Part shown: in pieces, positions 7,591-16,911 of the stretch
How positions within the stretch are numbered: the first letter of the stretch is position 1
Layout: every line of letters starts with the position of its first letter
Origin: Ornithomonoglobus_A sp034090805
GTDB lineage: Bacteria > Bacillota > Clostridia > UBA1381
Direction: 5' to 3'
DNA: 35,735 nucleotides
Assembly (NCBI GenBank): GCA_034090805.1
Contig: JAXDRV010000134.1
Span: 1 to 35,735, forward strand
Program-made: the position numbers and the translations under genes
Notes under the pieces: generated by a model
The model's database searches: none
Seen by the model: the letters and a program-made list of their open reading frames with translations, nothing else
Told to the model about the DNA's origin: nothing

Positions 7591-10500
7591 TTATTGTGCC
7601 GATATTGATGCCGCTGTGCAATAGGGCTTTTGAGATAAAGCGTCCCATACAAACAATTTTGCACTGTATGCCGATTTTGAAACCGCAATCGGAATTTCAA
7701 TCGTTTCTGCGGTATTGGCTCTTAATGTTTTTTGATTTAATATGTTTGTGATGAGCATGCCGTCCTCGTCATATACAGCCAAAACTATTGTAAACGATGC
7801 GCCGTCCTTGCCTGCCGTAAGCTCTACCTTGCCGCTGAGCCTTGTGCTCCACTCAGCATTTACAAACGATGCAGCAGCACCTGTTTTATAATCTGCATCA
7901 GACGCTTTTACAGGCTCTGTAAACACTGAAATCGTGTTGTATGCAGCACTGTCGTCAAGCGCCGTTACTGAAATTTTAAGTACCTTACCCACGGTGTCCT
8001 CAGACGGCGTATAGCTTATAACTCCCGTTTCGGTAATGCCGCTTTCGGCTATAATGCCGAATGTATCGTCATTCATTGATGATACCGTATACAAATATTT
8101 ATTGGCTGTGCCGTTTATTGCAGCTGTCAGCTCCGTATTAAGTACAGGAGCTTTGGAAACGTCAACAGACGTTACCTTCGGATAGGTATCATTAATTTCA
8201 ACAAGCTTAATATTATCAAACGCAAATATTCCGCCGGCAGCCTGACCGCTTCCGAGCATAGATCTGAGATTTTGCGCCGAAAGATCCGCCGTAACCTTTG
8301 ACATATCAAATCTTGCAACTATGTGCTGCCACTCCTTTGAAAGCCGCGGCAGATTCTCGTCGTTTATAATATAATTTGCATTTGACAAATGCCACATGAT
8401 TTTTGCGTCCACTGCCTTATCGTTTACAGCCTTTGCGTCAAATGACAATTCATACTGACTGTCCTTTTTAATATTTAGAATTTTATCTGTTGCAATACCC
8501 GTATTTCTCGTTCCGGACTCTGAGCCGTCCACCTGGATATAATTTCCGATTGACGCATTATCCGCATCGTTTAATATTGTAACAGTACCCTTTTCATAGT
8601 TCTTTATCTGACCTAAGAAGGTTGTATTGTTTGACGTTGTCTTTCCAACCTCAACGCCTTCAAAGTCCTCATCAATCAAAGCTCCGCCATCTGATGTTAC
8701 CGGAGCAATTACTACATCGTCCAAGATATATGACGCTGCTGCCGGACTTGTCCATCTCAGCTCAATTGTGCCGAGTCCCTCAAGCTTCGTATTGTCATAT
8801 TCCTTTGAATAAAAATACCAGCCGTTACCTACGCTTGTCATTGTTTCGAGTGTAGCGGGTGATGATGAATTTTCCGTAAAGGCATACTGCTTATCAGCTC
8901 CGTAAAGAAGCGGTCTGAAGCTTACCTGTGCATCATCAAGAGGCTTGATATAGAATGAAACATTGTATTTAACATTGTTCTTCCAGTTTACCGGGAGCTT
9001 CCAGCCTGCAGAAGAAGAGCTGCTGTTTGTTACCTTAAGAGCATATTTGCCGCCGAGCAGTCCCTCAGATACGATTTCAGCATTATCGTTTTCGGTTGCA
9101 TTTTTTCCGAGCTTTTCGCCGTTTTCAAACGAATATACGGCAAAGTCGCTGTCTGATATACTTGCAGTGGTTTCCGGAACAACCTTAAGATCGTCTACAT
9201 AATATTCTACCGGAAGTCCCTTAACTCCTGTTGTCGTTTCCGGATTTCCGCTTCCTATTCTTATCTCCATTCTTGAAATATCGGCAACATCAACTCTTGT
9301 GTTCTGACCGGCAAGCCTGCCCTTACCGTCGCATATATACTGACCTGTTACCTTAACCCAATCTCCGCTTATAATACCTGCGTTCGTAACAACAACCTCA
9401 TTATAAGCCTCTGTCTGATCCCAGCTGCCGTCCTCGTTAAGTCTTTTTGCCTGAAATACAAATCTTACCTTATCGCTGTTGGAGTTTATCTGCCAATCGG
9501 TAATATTTTTTATTTTTATCATCGCCGATATATTATATGAGGTTCCCTTTTTGGTTTCTATTCTGTAGTTAGGTCCCGACGCTGCACTCTTAGCGCTTAC
9601 AAACATCGCGCCCTTTGAATTGTCTGCGGTTTCGTCCGTTGACCAGTCGTATGTCATATTTCCGTATTTTACGATATTTTTAAAATCGCACGTATCGTAA
9701 TTTTCATTGATTAGCTTTGCACTTGCCGGAGCCTTTTCCGAAACAAAATAATCAAATGCGACAGAGGTCTGTGCACCCTCCTCCACGCGCTCGTCCGCCG
9801 AATCGAGAACCGTGATTTTAACTCTGTGCTCGCCTGCACCGAGATTAAAATTCTGATAACCCAATACGCCCTGCGTGGTTATGTCTCTATAATATGTATT
9901 TATATCGCCTACGCTCTTTCCGTCAATTGCAAGATTATACATACCGCCTGTTTTTGAAATTCTGTGCTGCAGACCGAATACCGTACCTGAAAATGTATAT
10001 TCAAGCGTATCTCCGGCATTCATTGACGTATAGCCTACGCCATAGCTTGCATGATTGTTTTTCGTCCATGTGCCGTCAGCAGTCGCCGAATCCGCGCTCA
10101 CCCATTTTGTGCTCATAGGATATGAGTTTATATCAAGCTTTTCCGTTTTTGTCTGTGGTCTTACATAATAGCTTCCGCTTTCAAGAGCGTTTTCAATGCA
10201 CCTTGTATAAACATCATAGCCGTATTCTGTCGGATGTGTCAAGTCAACGAGCCAATGCTTAACATTATCAGTATCCTCCATTGTGCCTGTACTCAAAATT
10301 GCATCCTCAAGAGCCGGCTTCATATCAACAACCGGAATACCGTAATAATCGGCAACAGTCTGATGTGCTGCACTGTTATTTTCAAGCGCCTGCTTTGATG
10401 AGTTATATTTAGCTGTATACACAAATGTAACATAAGGCACATTTTTAAGAGAATTAAGACTTTGTACTATGCTTTCCATGTTTCTTACAGCCGACGCTTT

Positions 10501-10851
10501 GCCTATATCATTTACCGCAAACTCAACAAACACATAGTCGGGGTTTTTGCTCAAAACATCGCGTTCAAGACGCATAATGCCCATGTCCGATCCCGTGCCG
10601 CCGATTCCGACATTATAGTTATTAACCGTCTTATCCGCATACTTTCCCTTAAAATAGTTACTTATGCGGCTTACCCACGTTTTTGTCTTATCACTTACTC
10701 CGGCTCCCTGTGTGATTGAGCCGCCAAGGTAAACAATATTTATCGTGCTTTTGCCCGCAAACGGATCAACTTCTTCGGCGTGTACGGTCAAACCGCTTAA
10801 TGCCGACAGTGATATAGCTGCTGTAAGCAGCAGTGAGAATAATTTTTTCAT
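7591..10851 (-). CDS. Secreted SGNH esterase with multiple binding modules
   Basis: The frame opens at 10872, but the ATG at 10851 is a better start because AAAGGAG lies upstream of it and the signal peptide starts there. In the numbering of the long form (1093 residues), the SGNH/GDSL domain covers about 42-230. It shows all four blocks: GGSITQG with nucleophile S52, glycine in GIGGTGSD near 91, N121 in FAVND, and D210-x-x-H213 in DLTHPTEYGY. After it come a small jelly-roll (about 245-380) and a binding module with the CDGKGRLAG and YYVDD signature (385-565). Two more modules (570-890), an Ig-like module and a C-terminal module with KLFVWD follow. Removal of acetyl groups from pectin is the likely role, but the family alone does not fix the ester. 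It precedes the transporter genes in the operon. Confidence 0.88.
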   Translation of the reverse strand: MKKLFSLLLTAAISLSALSGLTVHAEEVDPFAGKSTINIVYLGGSITQGAGVSDKTKTWVSRISNYFKGKYADKTVNNYNVGIGGTGSDMGIMRLERDVLSKNPDYVFVEFAVNDIGKASAVRNMESIVQSLNSLKNVPYVTFVYTAKYNSSKQALENNSAAHQTVADYYGIPVVDMKPALEDAILSTGTMEDTDNVKHWLVDLTHPTEYGYDVYTRCIENALESGSYYVRPQTKTEKLDINSYPMSTKWVSADSATADGTWTKNNHASYGVGYTSMNAGDTLEYTFSGTVFGLQHRISKTGGMYNLAIDGKSVGDINTYYRDITTQGVLGYQNFNLGAGEHRVKITVLDSADERVEEGAQTSVAFDYFVSEKAPASAKLINENYDTCDFKNIVKYGNMTYDWSTDETADNSKGAMFVSAKSAASGPNYRIETKKGTSYNISAMIKIKNITDWQINSNSDKVRFVFQAKRLNEDGSWDQTEAYNEVVVTNAGIISGDWVKVTGQYICDGKGRLAGQNTRVDVADISRMEIRIGSGNPETTTGVKGLPVEYYVDDLKVVPETTASISDSDFAVYSFENGEKLGKNATENDNAEIVSEGLLGGKYALKVTNSSSSSAGWKLPVNWKNNVKYNVSFYIKPLDDAQVSFRPLLYGADKQYAFTENSSSPATLETMTSVGNGWYFYSKEYDNTKLEGLGTIELRWTSPAAASYILDDVVIAPVTSDGGALIDEDFEGVEVGKTTSNNTTFLGQIKNYEKGTVTILNDADNASIGNYIQVDGSESGTRNTGIATDKILNIKKDSQYELSFDAKAVNDKAVDAKIMWHLSNANYIINDENLPRLSKEWQHIVARFDMSKVTADLSAQNLRSMLGSGQAAGGIFAFDNIKLVEINDTYPKVTSVDVSKAPVLNTELTAAINGTANKYLYTVSSMNDDTFGIIAESGITETGVISYTPSEDTVGKVLKISVTALDDSAAYNTISVFTEPVKASDADYKTGAAASFVNAEWSTRLSGKVELTAGKDGASFTIVLAVYDEDGMLITNILNQKTLRANTAETIEIPIAVSKSAYSAKLFVWDALSQKPYCTAASISAQ

Positions 10852-10894
10852 TTTAAATGTTACTCCTTTCATTAGATCAATCTCATGCCTATAC

Positions 10895-13132
10895 CTATTG
10901 TATTGATATATTTTCCGTGAGGGAATTCATGGTGGTTTCAGCCGCCGTTTTTCCCTCCCAAACAAACAATTTAGCCGTTTTAGCCGTATAGCTGTTTTCT
11001 ATCGACAAATCAAGATAATCTCTTGCTTCAAAAAGTGACGTCAGCGAATACTCCTTCATTGCAGTCATTGTATTGTTCTCATCAAACAAAGCAAGCACTG
11101 CCGTAATATCAATATCCCTGTAATTATTGTTTATTTCAACCCTTGCATTTATCGTATCATCAGAAATATCGGATAAAAAGACCGACTTTATATTAAGCGC
11201 ATTTTTAATTTCATCAATCGTCATGCTCTTTACAACAGCTGCTACTTCGTCCTCTATCAGTATCGCTGTAGCCTTAAGAGTGCTGCCGACATCCTCGCTT
11301 GTCGGGATATACTCTACCTCGCTGCCGTCAAGCCTTTTACTGCCGACGCTGACATACCCGTTTTTATACGTTTTCATCAGCTTAACTATCCCGTCCGGCG
11401 CATCCGTGCCCGAAACTCTGTATGATATTCTTATCGGATTTCCCTCAACGCCCTTGCCGTCAAAGGTCATATCGGTTATATCCTTTTCATCCGGCTTCGG
11501 CTCATCCTGTGGCGTTATATCTTCTACAGCCACGTTATACAAATAGTAAACTGCCCTCTGTCTTCCGTTTGCCACCTGGAGATAAAACAGCGGAACGCGG
11601 TATTTATCGCCCGTACTGCGACAGTCATAGGTATACTCATAATATTTCCACTCTTTTGTAAGTGCTTCCGCTTCTCCCAAATCATTCGTCAGGTTTTCAT
11701 AAAACTCATCATCGGAAGAATTAAGAGCATATCTGTCCATTACCGGATAAAGCTCCTGCTGATCAAGATCTGTGTTTTTCCACGTCTCGCCCTTTGCCCA
11801 AAAGCTTATCATATATTGGTGCTCCGGCTGCACGTTTATGCCCTGCGAAAATATACCGAAATTTGCGTTTTCGGTAATTTTCATGCTGTTTCCGCTGCCA
11901 CTTGGCGTATCATCGGACAGCTCCGCCGATGTACCGTCAGATCTCCAGCCGTCCGTTCCCTTTGAAAAGTCGCCGTTATACACTATATCCGGCAGCTCCT
12001 CTATTTCAAACTCGTCAATACAATACACTTCCATTTCCGTGCCGCTTCCGACTCTCGGATAAATATGCGGCTCTGCCGTTTCAAACGTTGCAAGCGAATT
12101 TTTATATATAAACTCGATTTTCTGCCAGCTGTCCGTAAGTATCAGTGAGGACGGCTCCGACGATATTGCTTTTGACGGAAGATATTCATAATTTGATGTT
12201 ATGGAGGTATCCGTTTTCCCGTCCTTGCGGTCAATAATCAGCTTCAGCTCCTTACCCTCCGTCGCCGCATTGCCTGCCTTTGCGTAAAGAGAAATTCTGT
12301 ACGCCTTATTAAACTCAATCGGAACAGCCTGCGAAATCTGACCATAGTTTCCGGTTGAGGTTATCATAACGCCGTTTTTAGTGCCGTTTGCACCGTCAAT
12401 TACCGACACGTCACAATTCGTTTTCTTCCAGACGCTTGTATCAAAGCCGTATTCAAAATTTCCGTTTTTAACGCCTATAGATGTATCCTTGACAGTTTCC
12501 TCGCTCTCCTGCATTACCGGCTCTACAATAAGGTCGTCAAGGAGATAGTCGATAACGCTGCCGTTTGTTGTTGAAAGCTTTCCGTCGCCCAATCTCAGCT
12601 CAACCGTTGCGTCGCCGTCGCAGGTAGGAACCTCCGCACCGTTAAGTCTGCCCGTTCCCTGATAGTCAAATGTTGTTGTCACATACACATATTCTTCATT
12701 GCTGTAAGGAACATTGCTCACGGCTATATCCTTAAAACAGCCTGCGTTTTCTGCCGGTGAGCCGTCGGAAAGCTTTTGATGCATATAAAAGATAAAATGC
12801 AGCGATTTATTCTGCGGCACATCACCGATCATTTTAACCCATGCCGACACCTTATACTGCGTGCCGCTTTTAATCTTGAACGGAAATTTTGCCGTTCCGT
12901 AGTCTTTAGTAACGCTTATTCTTGCCGCGCCCTTTGTTCCGGCAGCACCCGGAGAAAAGCGCTCGACTGACGCATTCGACGCGGTTGCCTTTATTGTCTC
13001 ATCCGCTTCAAAATCCTCATATACCCACGGATATTCCGCATATGGCTTTGCCATAGCAATATTGCCTGCGCCTCCGACAAGCATTGCTGCCGCTGATAAA
13101 ATGCCGACTGCCTTTTTTAAGATTTTTCTCAT
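10895..13132 (-). CDS. Secreted protein made of carbohydrate-binding-like modules only
   Basis: This 745-residue protein has a signal peptide (MRKILKKAVGILSAAAMLVGG, likely cut after AMA). It carries three beta-sandwich modules of CBM4/9 style, at about 36-210, 222-385 and 388-540. The first has the YLLDDL ending shared with its neighbours, and the third opens with VYNGDFSKGTDGWRSDG. An Ig-like module follows at about 555-655, and then a C-terminal module with AKLFVWEGK. I see no catalytic residues of a known enzyme family and no SLH or sortase signal. The ribosome binding site AAAGGAGAGAGG supports the start. It lies between the beta-helix and esterase genes with gaps of 17 and 22-43 bases, so it is probably produced together with them. 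Substrate capture or bridging between enzymes is an inference. Confidence 0.75.
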   Translation of the reverse strand: MRKILKKAVGILSAAAMLVGGAGNIAMAKPYAEYPWVYEDFEADETIKATASNASVERFSPGAAGTKGAARISVTKDYGTAKFPFKIKSGTQYKVSAWVKMIGDVPQNKSLHFIFYMHQKLSDGSPAENAGCFKDIAVSNVPYSNEEYVYVTTTFDYQGTGRLNGAEVPTCDGDATVELRLGDGKLSTTNGSVIDYLLDDLIVEPVMQESEETVKDTSIGVKNGNFEYGFDTSVWKKTNCDVSVIDGANGTKNGVMITSTGNYGQISQAVPIEFNKAYRISLYAKAGNAATEGKELKLIIDRKDGKTDTSITSNYEYLPSKAISSEPSSLILTDSWQKIEFIYKNSLATFETAEPHIYPRVGSGTEMEVYCIDEFEIEELPDIVYNGDFSKGTDGWRSDGTSAELSDDTPSGSGNSMKITENANFGIFSQGINVQPEHQYMISFWAKGETWKNTDLDQQELYPVMDRYALNSSDDEFYENLTNDLGEAEALTKEWKYYEYTYDCRSTGDKYRVPLFYLQVANGRQRAVYYLYNVAVEDITPQDEPKPDEKDITDMTFDGKGVEGNPIRISYRVSGTDAPDGIVKLMKTYKNGYVSVGSKRLDGSEVEYIPTSEDVGSTLKATAILIEDEVAAVVKSMTIDEIKNALNIKSVFLSDISDDTINARVEINNNYRDIDITAVLALFDENNTMTAMKEYSLTSLFEARDYLDLSIENSYTAKTAKLFVWEGKTAAETTMNSLTENISIQ

Positions 13133-13149
13133 TTCCTCTCTCCTTTCCG

Positions 13150-16100
13150 TCAGCTTACCTCAAGTGACATAGTAAATTCCTTTAGTATTCCCTTTTCAAC
13201 TATTGCCACTTTAATTTCCGTAACACCAGCCGCAAGCGCCTTGCCCCTGAAATTCTTGTCTATAGACGCAACGGTCGGATCGGATAGCTGTATATAAATA
13301 TCCGAATATCTGTAATCATACGCTTCGCCGCCGGATCCCTTCGCCGTAATGCTCAGCGCTATATCGTCGCCTGCCACAGCGCTGTAATCGGTCATAGCCT
13401 CAACATCCTGCAAACCGCGCTTAAATTTTAAGGCTGTTTCCTGCGAAATTCCGGCACTGCTTATAATCCTCTGCGCTTCCTCAGGCCATGCACCTGAGGT
13501 GCAGATTACAGGCTCCTCTACAACGTTTTGAACTCCGTCATTTCTGCATTCAGCTGTAGTTGAATAGTTATTTACAATTCTGTTATTCTTTATTGAGCTT
13601 GTCCACAAATGCAGCCATTTAATAGGAGTACCCTTACTGCCGCCTGCGCCGTAGCCCAGCGGATATGCCGAAAGGTCTGCTACATTTGATGAAAACTCCC
13701 AATACTGTGAACCCTCATCGGGATAAAGCGCGGAATACATATTCTTTACGTCCTTTATGTAGTTTTCCGAAATCATATTATACCCGTTTCCCGACGTATT
13801 GCCGATTGTGTATATAGCCGCACCGTCATACAGCTTACCATTTAAAACATTATGTATATAATTGCTTTTTACGTTAAAGTTTTCGGTTGCCGTGCCGTTT
13901 TCCTCATAATTTGCCCAGCCCATTCCCAAATGCAGACCGCTGTATGCATTATCGTATATTTCATTTGACGATATTTCCGTATCCTTCGGAAATGCTGCCG
14001 ATACCGCTGCCGCCGACTGATAGTCAACGCCCGTATGATGTATATAATTATCCTTTATACTGTTTCCTCTTACCATGTAGCGCTCATCTGTCGGATTAAT
14101 ATATTTGCTGTAATCTCCTGACGGAACGCCGAGCGAAATTGCACTGCCCGAAATATCGTAAAATTCATTTGATGTAATATCGCAGCTTTTAACACCCTCG
14201 GTAAGTTTCATTGCTGTTATGCCGAGCTTTGAAAAGGTGCATCCTGTAAAATCCACATTATTTACATATGACAGCTCAAGCGCCGCATCCGGCAAAGCTC
14301 CGGTTACTCCGTTTTGATGATTATTCTGCGTATCGGCAAGATACTTGTTTGTCGTCGGAGCATTCCACGTCGAATACTTAAAATCTATATCCCTAAATGT
14401 GATATTTTGCGCATTTTTATCTGCCGTTCCCCTAATTGTAACAAGCTTTTCAAGAATCGGCACCTCGACATCTGCTGTTTCCATATCCTCGAAAAATCTC
14501 GGTATATAGTAAAGATAGCCGTCACCCTTATTAAAATACCACTCGCCCGGATCATCTAAAAGCTCATACGCGTTTTCGTAATATGCCGGCAGGTATGCTT
14601 TGCTGACAGAGGTCTGACCCTTGTTTTGAACCTTTTTCCAGCCTTCTGCATTCATTGTTATAACGGTTTTGCCGCCCGATTCGGTAATTTTATCTGCCAT
14701 ACACCTTGAATTTGCCCATTTGATATAATAGACCATTTCAAGCTCCTGCGGTCTTTGATAGTTCAAAAGCTCAGTATCGGATGAGGTATATCCCGTATCT
14801 GTCATAACCGCGTTGGTAAGTCCGCCCTTGCTCCTTGCGCGGACCCCTCTGACATCATTTACATATATCTGCCTGAAATTCTTGTCAGTGCCGACATACG
14901 CTCTGTAAATATTTTTATCACTGTCATAAAGCGACCAGCCCTCTGCCTTAACAGCACCCGACAGGCACGCTCGCCCGTTATATGACGCAAAGGTTATATT
15001 GCTTTCCTTGTTGAAATTTGTACCCGTAAATGAAAGCGCCACAGACAGCTTATACTCTCCGCCCTTTAGCATTACATATACATCGCCGTCAGCTGCAGCC
15101 GCTACCGCAGCCGATTTTGCCTGTTCAACGGTTTTAAGCGGAGCAGCTGCACTTCCGTCTGCACTGTCGCTTCCGTTTTCTCCGTCAACATATATTACTC
15201 TGTCGGCGTCAAGCCTTTTAAGCTCACTTACATCGGTAAGCGGTTGCTGCGTTTTGCCGTTCCAGACAAACAGCCTTGCATATGCCGCTTCCGGTACAGC
15301 CTCGATTTCAAGCTTTATTTCGCCCGTTTCGCTCGCCTCAAAGCTGCGCCTTGATATAACTGCGCTTTTCATAACGCCGTCAGCATCGTAAAGCGCTGCT
15401 ACAGCCTCAGCGTCAAGTTTTTCCTTGCCGCCGGAAACTAACGCTCTTGCACTAAGAGTATTCTGAGCAGCCGTCCACACACTGTCGGTAAATTCGGCTG
15501 TAGCCGACGCCGCGCCGTATATCTCCGGTGATTTTTCGGACGCATGACCTACTATTTCGCCGTCACTGCTTACCGCATACGCTTCAAATATCAGACAGCT
15601 GTTTTTATCGTAATCATCTATAGTATATGTAAATGAATTTCCCGAAATTGTATCAGAATATACTATTGCACCTTCGCCGCCTGAAAACCGTGAAACTGAA
15701 ACAATAAAGCCCTTAACAGCTCCGTCTGCCGCTATATCCGCGGTTATTTTGCTTCCGATTTCAAACGTACCCTTTGCCGCGATAGTCACAGGATTTTCAG
15801 CCGCTGCGCCGTCGGGAATAAATTTAACATCGTCAAGGCAGTAGCTTATCGCCTCTGACGCCGAGCTGCTCCCAACCCTTATATAGATTTTCGGGAACGC
15901 TTCCGTATCGGCTGTATCAATATCATATCTGTAATTTATAGTATACCTTGTCCAGTTTGATGTAACGGTCGGATTATCAGGGTCCTTAAAATACTGATAT
16001 TTTGCTATGCTTGTATCCGTTCTCGACGACGTTCTGTCAAGTATGACCTGAACAGGCTTTCCCACCGTTTTGCTGTCGTCCGTTTTCAGCATAAACGAAA

Positions 16101-16899
16101 GCGTGTAGCCTGTATTAAATTTTGCCGGTACGGACTGCGTAAGATTTGAAAGATTTGACTTACCCGTCACCCTCACAAAGCTTCCTTGCTTGGTATCGCT
16201 TTCAATCACCGCCGAAGCGCCGGACGATTTTGTCCACGCCGACAAATCAGTATCATCCGAAAAATCTCCGCCTGTAATTATATTGCTGTCATCAGCCTTA
16301 ACCGACGGCAAAACAACGAGATCGTCAAGATAATAATCTATACTCTCTCCGCCGGGTGAGGTTGAAGCAATATTTCCGTCGCCTATTCTTATATCAAGAG
16401 TACCAATGCTTTCTATTGCCACACGGCTTGCGGAGCCTACAAGCTTTCCGAGCCCGTCACACACATACCTTGCCTTAACGCAGGTCCACTGCCCTGCCCT
16501 AAGCCCTGCCGGAGAAGCAGTCACGATATTATAAGCTTTCTTTTCGGGATTATCTGCAGTCGGCGCCTGAAACACAAACTGCACCTTATCCGAAAGGGGT
16601 GTTTCCTTCATTTTTATGCGGCAGGATATATCATATGCCACGCCGTTTTTCATTTCGGTTTGAAAGGACGGCGCACCGGCATTTTTTGTAACGCTTACAA
16701 AGAGCGAGCCCTTTGAATTGCCGTAGGTCTGCATACTCTCGCGTCTTATGCTTGCGTTTACCGCATTAATGCCGGTTATATCGCTGCTTTCAAAATCCTC
16801 ATATATCCAATGATTTATTTCATCATTTTTTGCTCCTGCAAATACTGCCACAGGCATAATCTGCATAAAAGCAAGGATTAATACTATTATTTTTTTCAT
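13150..16899 (-). CDS. Secreted parallel beta-helix protein, GH141-like, with N-terminal binding modules
   Basis: This 1249-residue protein has a signal peptide (1-22). Two jelly-roll binding modules follow (about 30-200 and 207-365), the first with CDGLGKLVG and YYLDDLVV. An Ig-like module (370-465) and a module with ARLFVWNGK (470-555) come next. The catalytic-type part is a right-handed beta-helix from about 568. It opens with IYVDGENGSDSADGS and carries NAYELLDDPGEWYFN and YLYYIPR at about 776-801, a pattern I associate with GH141 and GH120. A bacterial-Ig-like tail ends the protein (about 1155-1249). GH141 includes an alpha-L-fucosidase acting on rhamnogalacturonan II and a xylanase, so the substrate here is open. 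It lies 12 bases after a paralogue (16912-20991) and lacks the SLH repeats found there. The family call is from pattern memory, not a search. Confidence 0.72.
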   Translation of the reverse strand: MKKIIVLILAFMQIMPVAVFAGAKNDEINHWIYEDFESSDITGINAVNASIRRESMQTYGNSKGSLFVSVTKNAGAPSFQTEMKNGVAYDISCRIKMKETPLSDKVQFVFQAPTADNPEKKAYNIVTASPAGLRAGQWTCVKARYVCDGLGKLVGSASRVAIESIGTLDIRIGDGNIASTSPGGESIDYYLDDLVVLPSVKADDSNIITGGDFSDDTDLSAWTKSSGASAVIESDTKQGSFVRVTGKSNLSNLTQSVPAKFNTGYTLSFMLKTDDSKTVGKPVQVILDRTSSRTDTSIAKYQYFKDPDNPTVTSNWTRYTINYRYDIDTADTEAFPKIYIRVGSSSASEAISYCLDDVKFIPDGAAAENPVTIAAKGTFEIGSKITADIAADGAVKGFIVSVSRFSGGEGAIVYSDTISGNSFTYTIDDYDKNSCLIFEAYAVSSDGEIVGHASEKSPEIYGAASATAEFTDSVWTAAQNTLSARALVSGGKEKLDAEAVAALYDADGVMKSAVISRRSFEASETGEIKLEIEAVPEAAYARLFVWNGKTQQPLTDVSELKRLDADRVIYVDGENGSDSADGSAAAPLKTVEQAKSAAVAAAADGDVYVMLKGGEYKLSVALSFTGTNFNKESNITFASYNGRACLSGAVKAEGWSLYDSDKNIYRAYVGTDKNFRQIYVNDVRGVRARSKGGLTNAVMTDTGYTSSDTELLNYQRPQELEMVYYIKWANSRCMADKITESGGKTVITMNAEGWKKVQNKGQTSVSKAYLPAYYENAYELLDDPGEWYFNKGDGYLYYIPRFFEDMETADVEVPILEKLVTIRGTADKNAQNITFRDIDFKYSTWNAPTTNKYLADTQNNHQNGVTGALPDAALELSYVNNVDFTGCTFSKLGITAMKLTEGVKSCDITSNEFYDISGSAISLGVPSGDYSKYINPTDERYMVRGNSIKDNYIHHTGVDYQSAAAVSAAFPKDTEISSNEIYDNAYSGLHLGMGWANYEENGTATENFNVKSNYIHNVLNGKLYDGAAIYTIGNTSGNGYNMISENYIKDVKNMYSALYPDEGSQYWEFSSNVADLSAYPLGYGAGGSKGTPIKWLHLWTSSIKNNRIVNNYSTTAECRNDGVQNVVEEPVICTSGAWPEEAQRIISSAGISQETALKFKRGLQDVEAMTDYSAVAGDDIALSITAKGSGGEAYDYRYSDIYIQLSDPTVASIDKNFRGKALAAGVTEIKVAIVEKGILKEFTMSLEVS

Positions 16900-16911
16900 A
16901 TTCCTTTATCC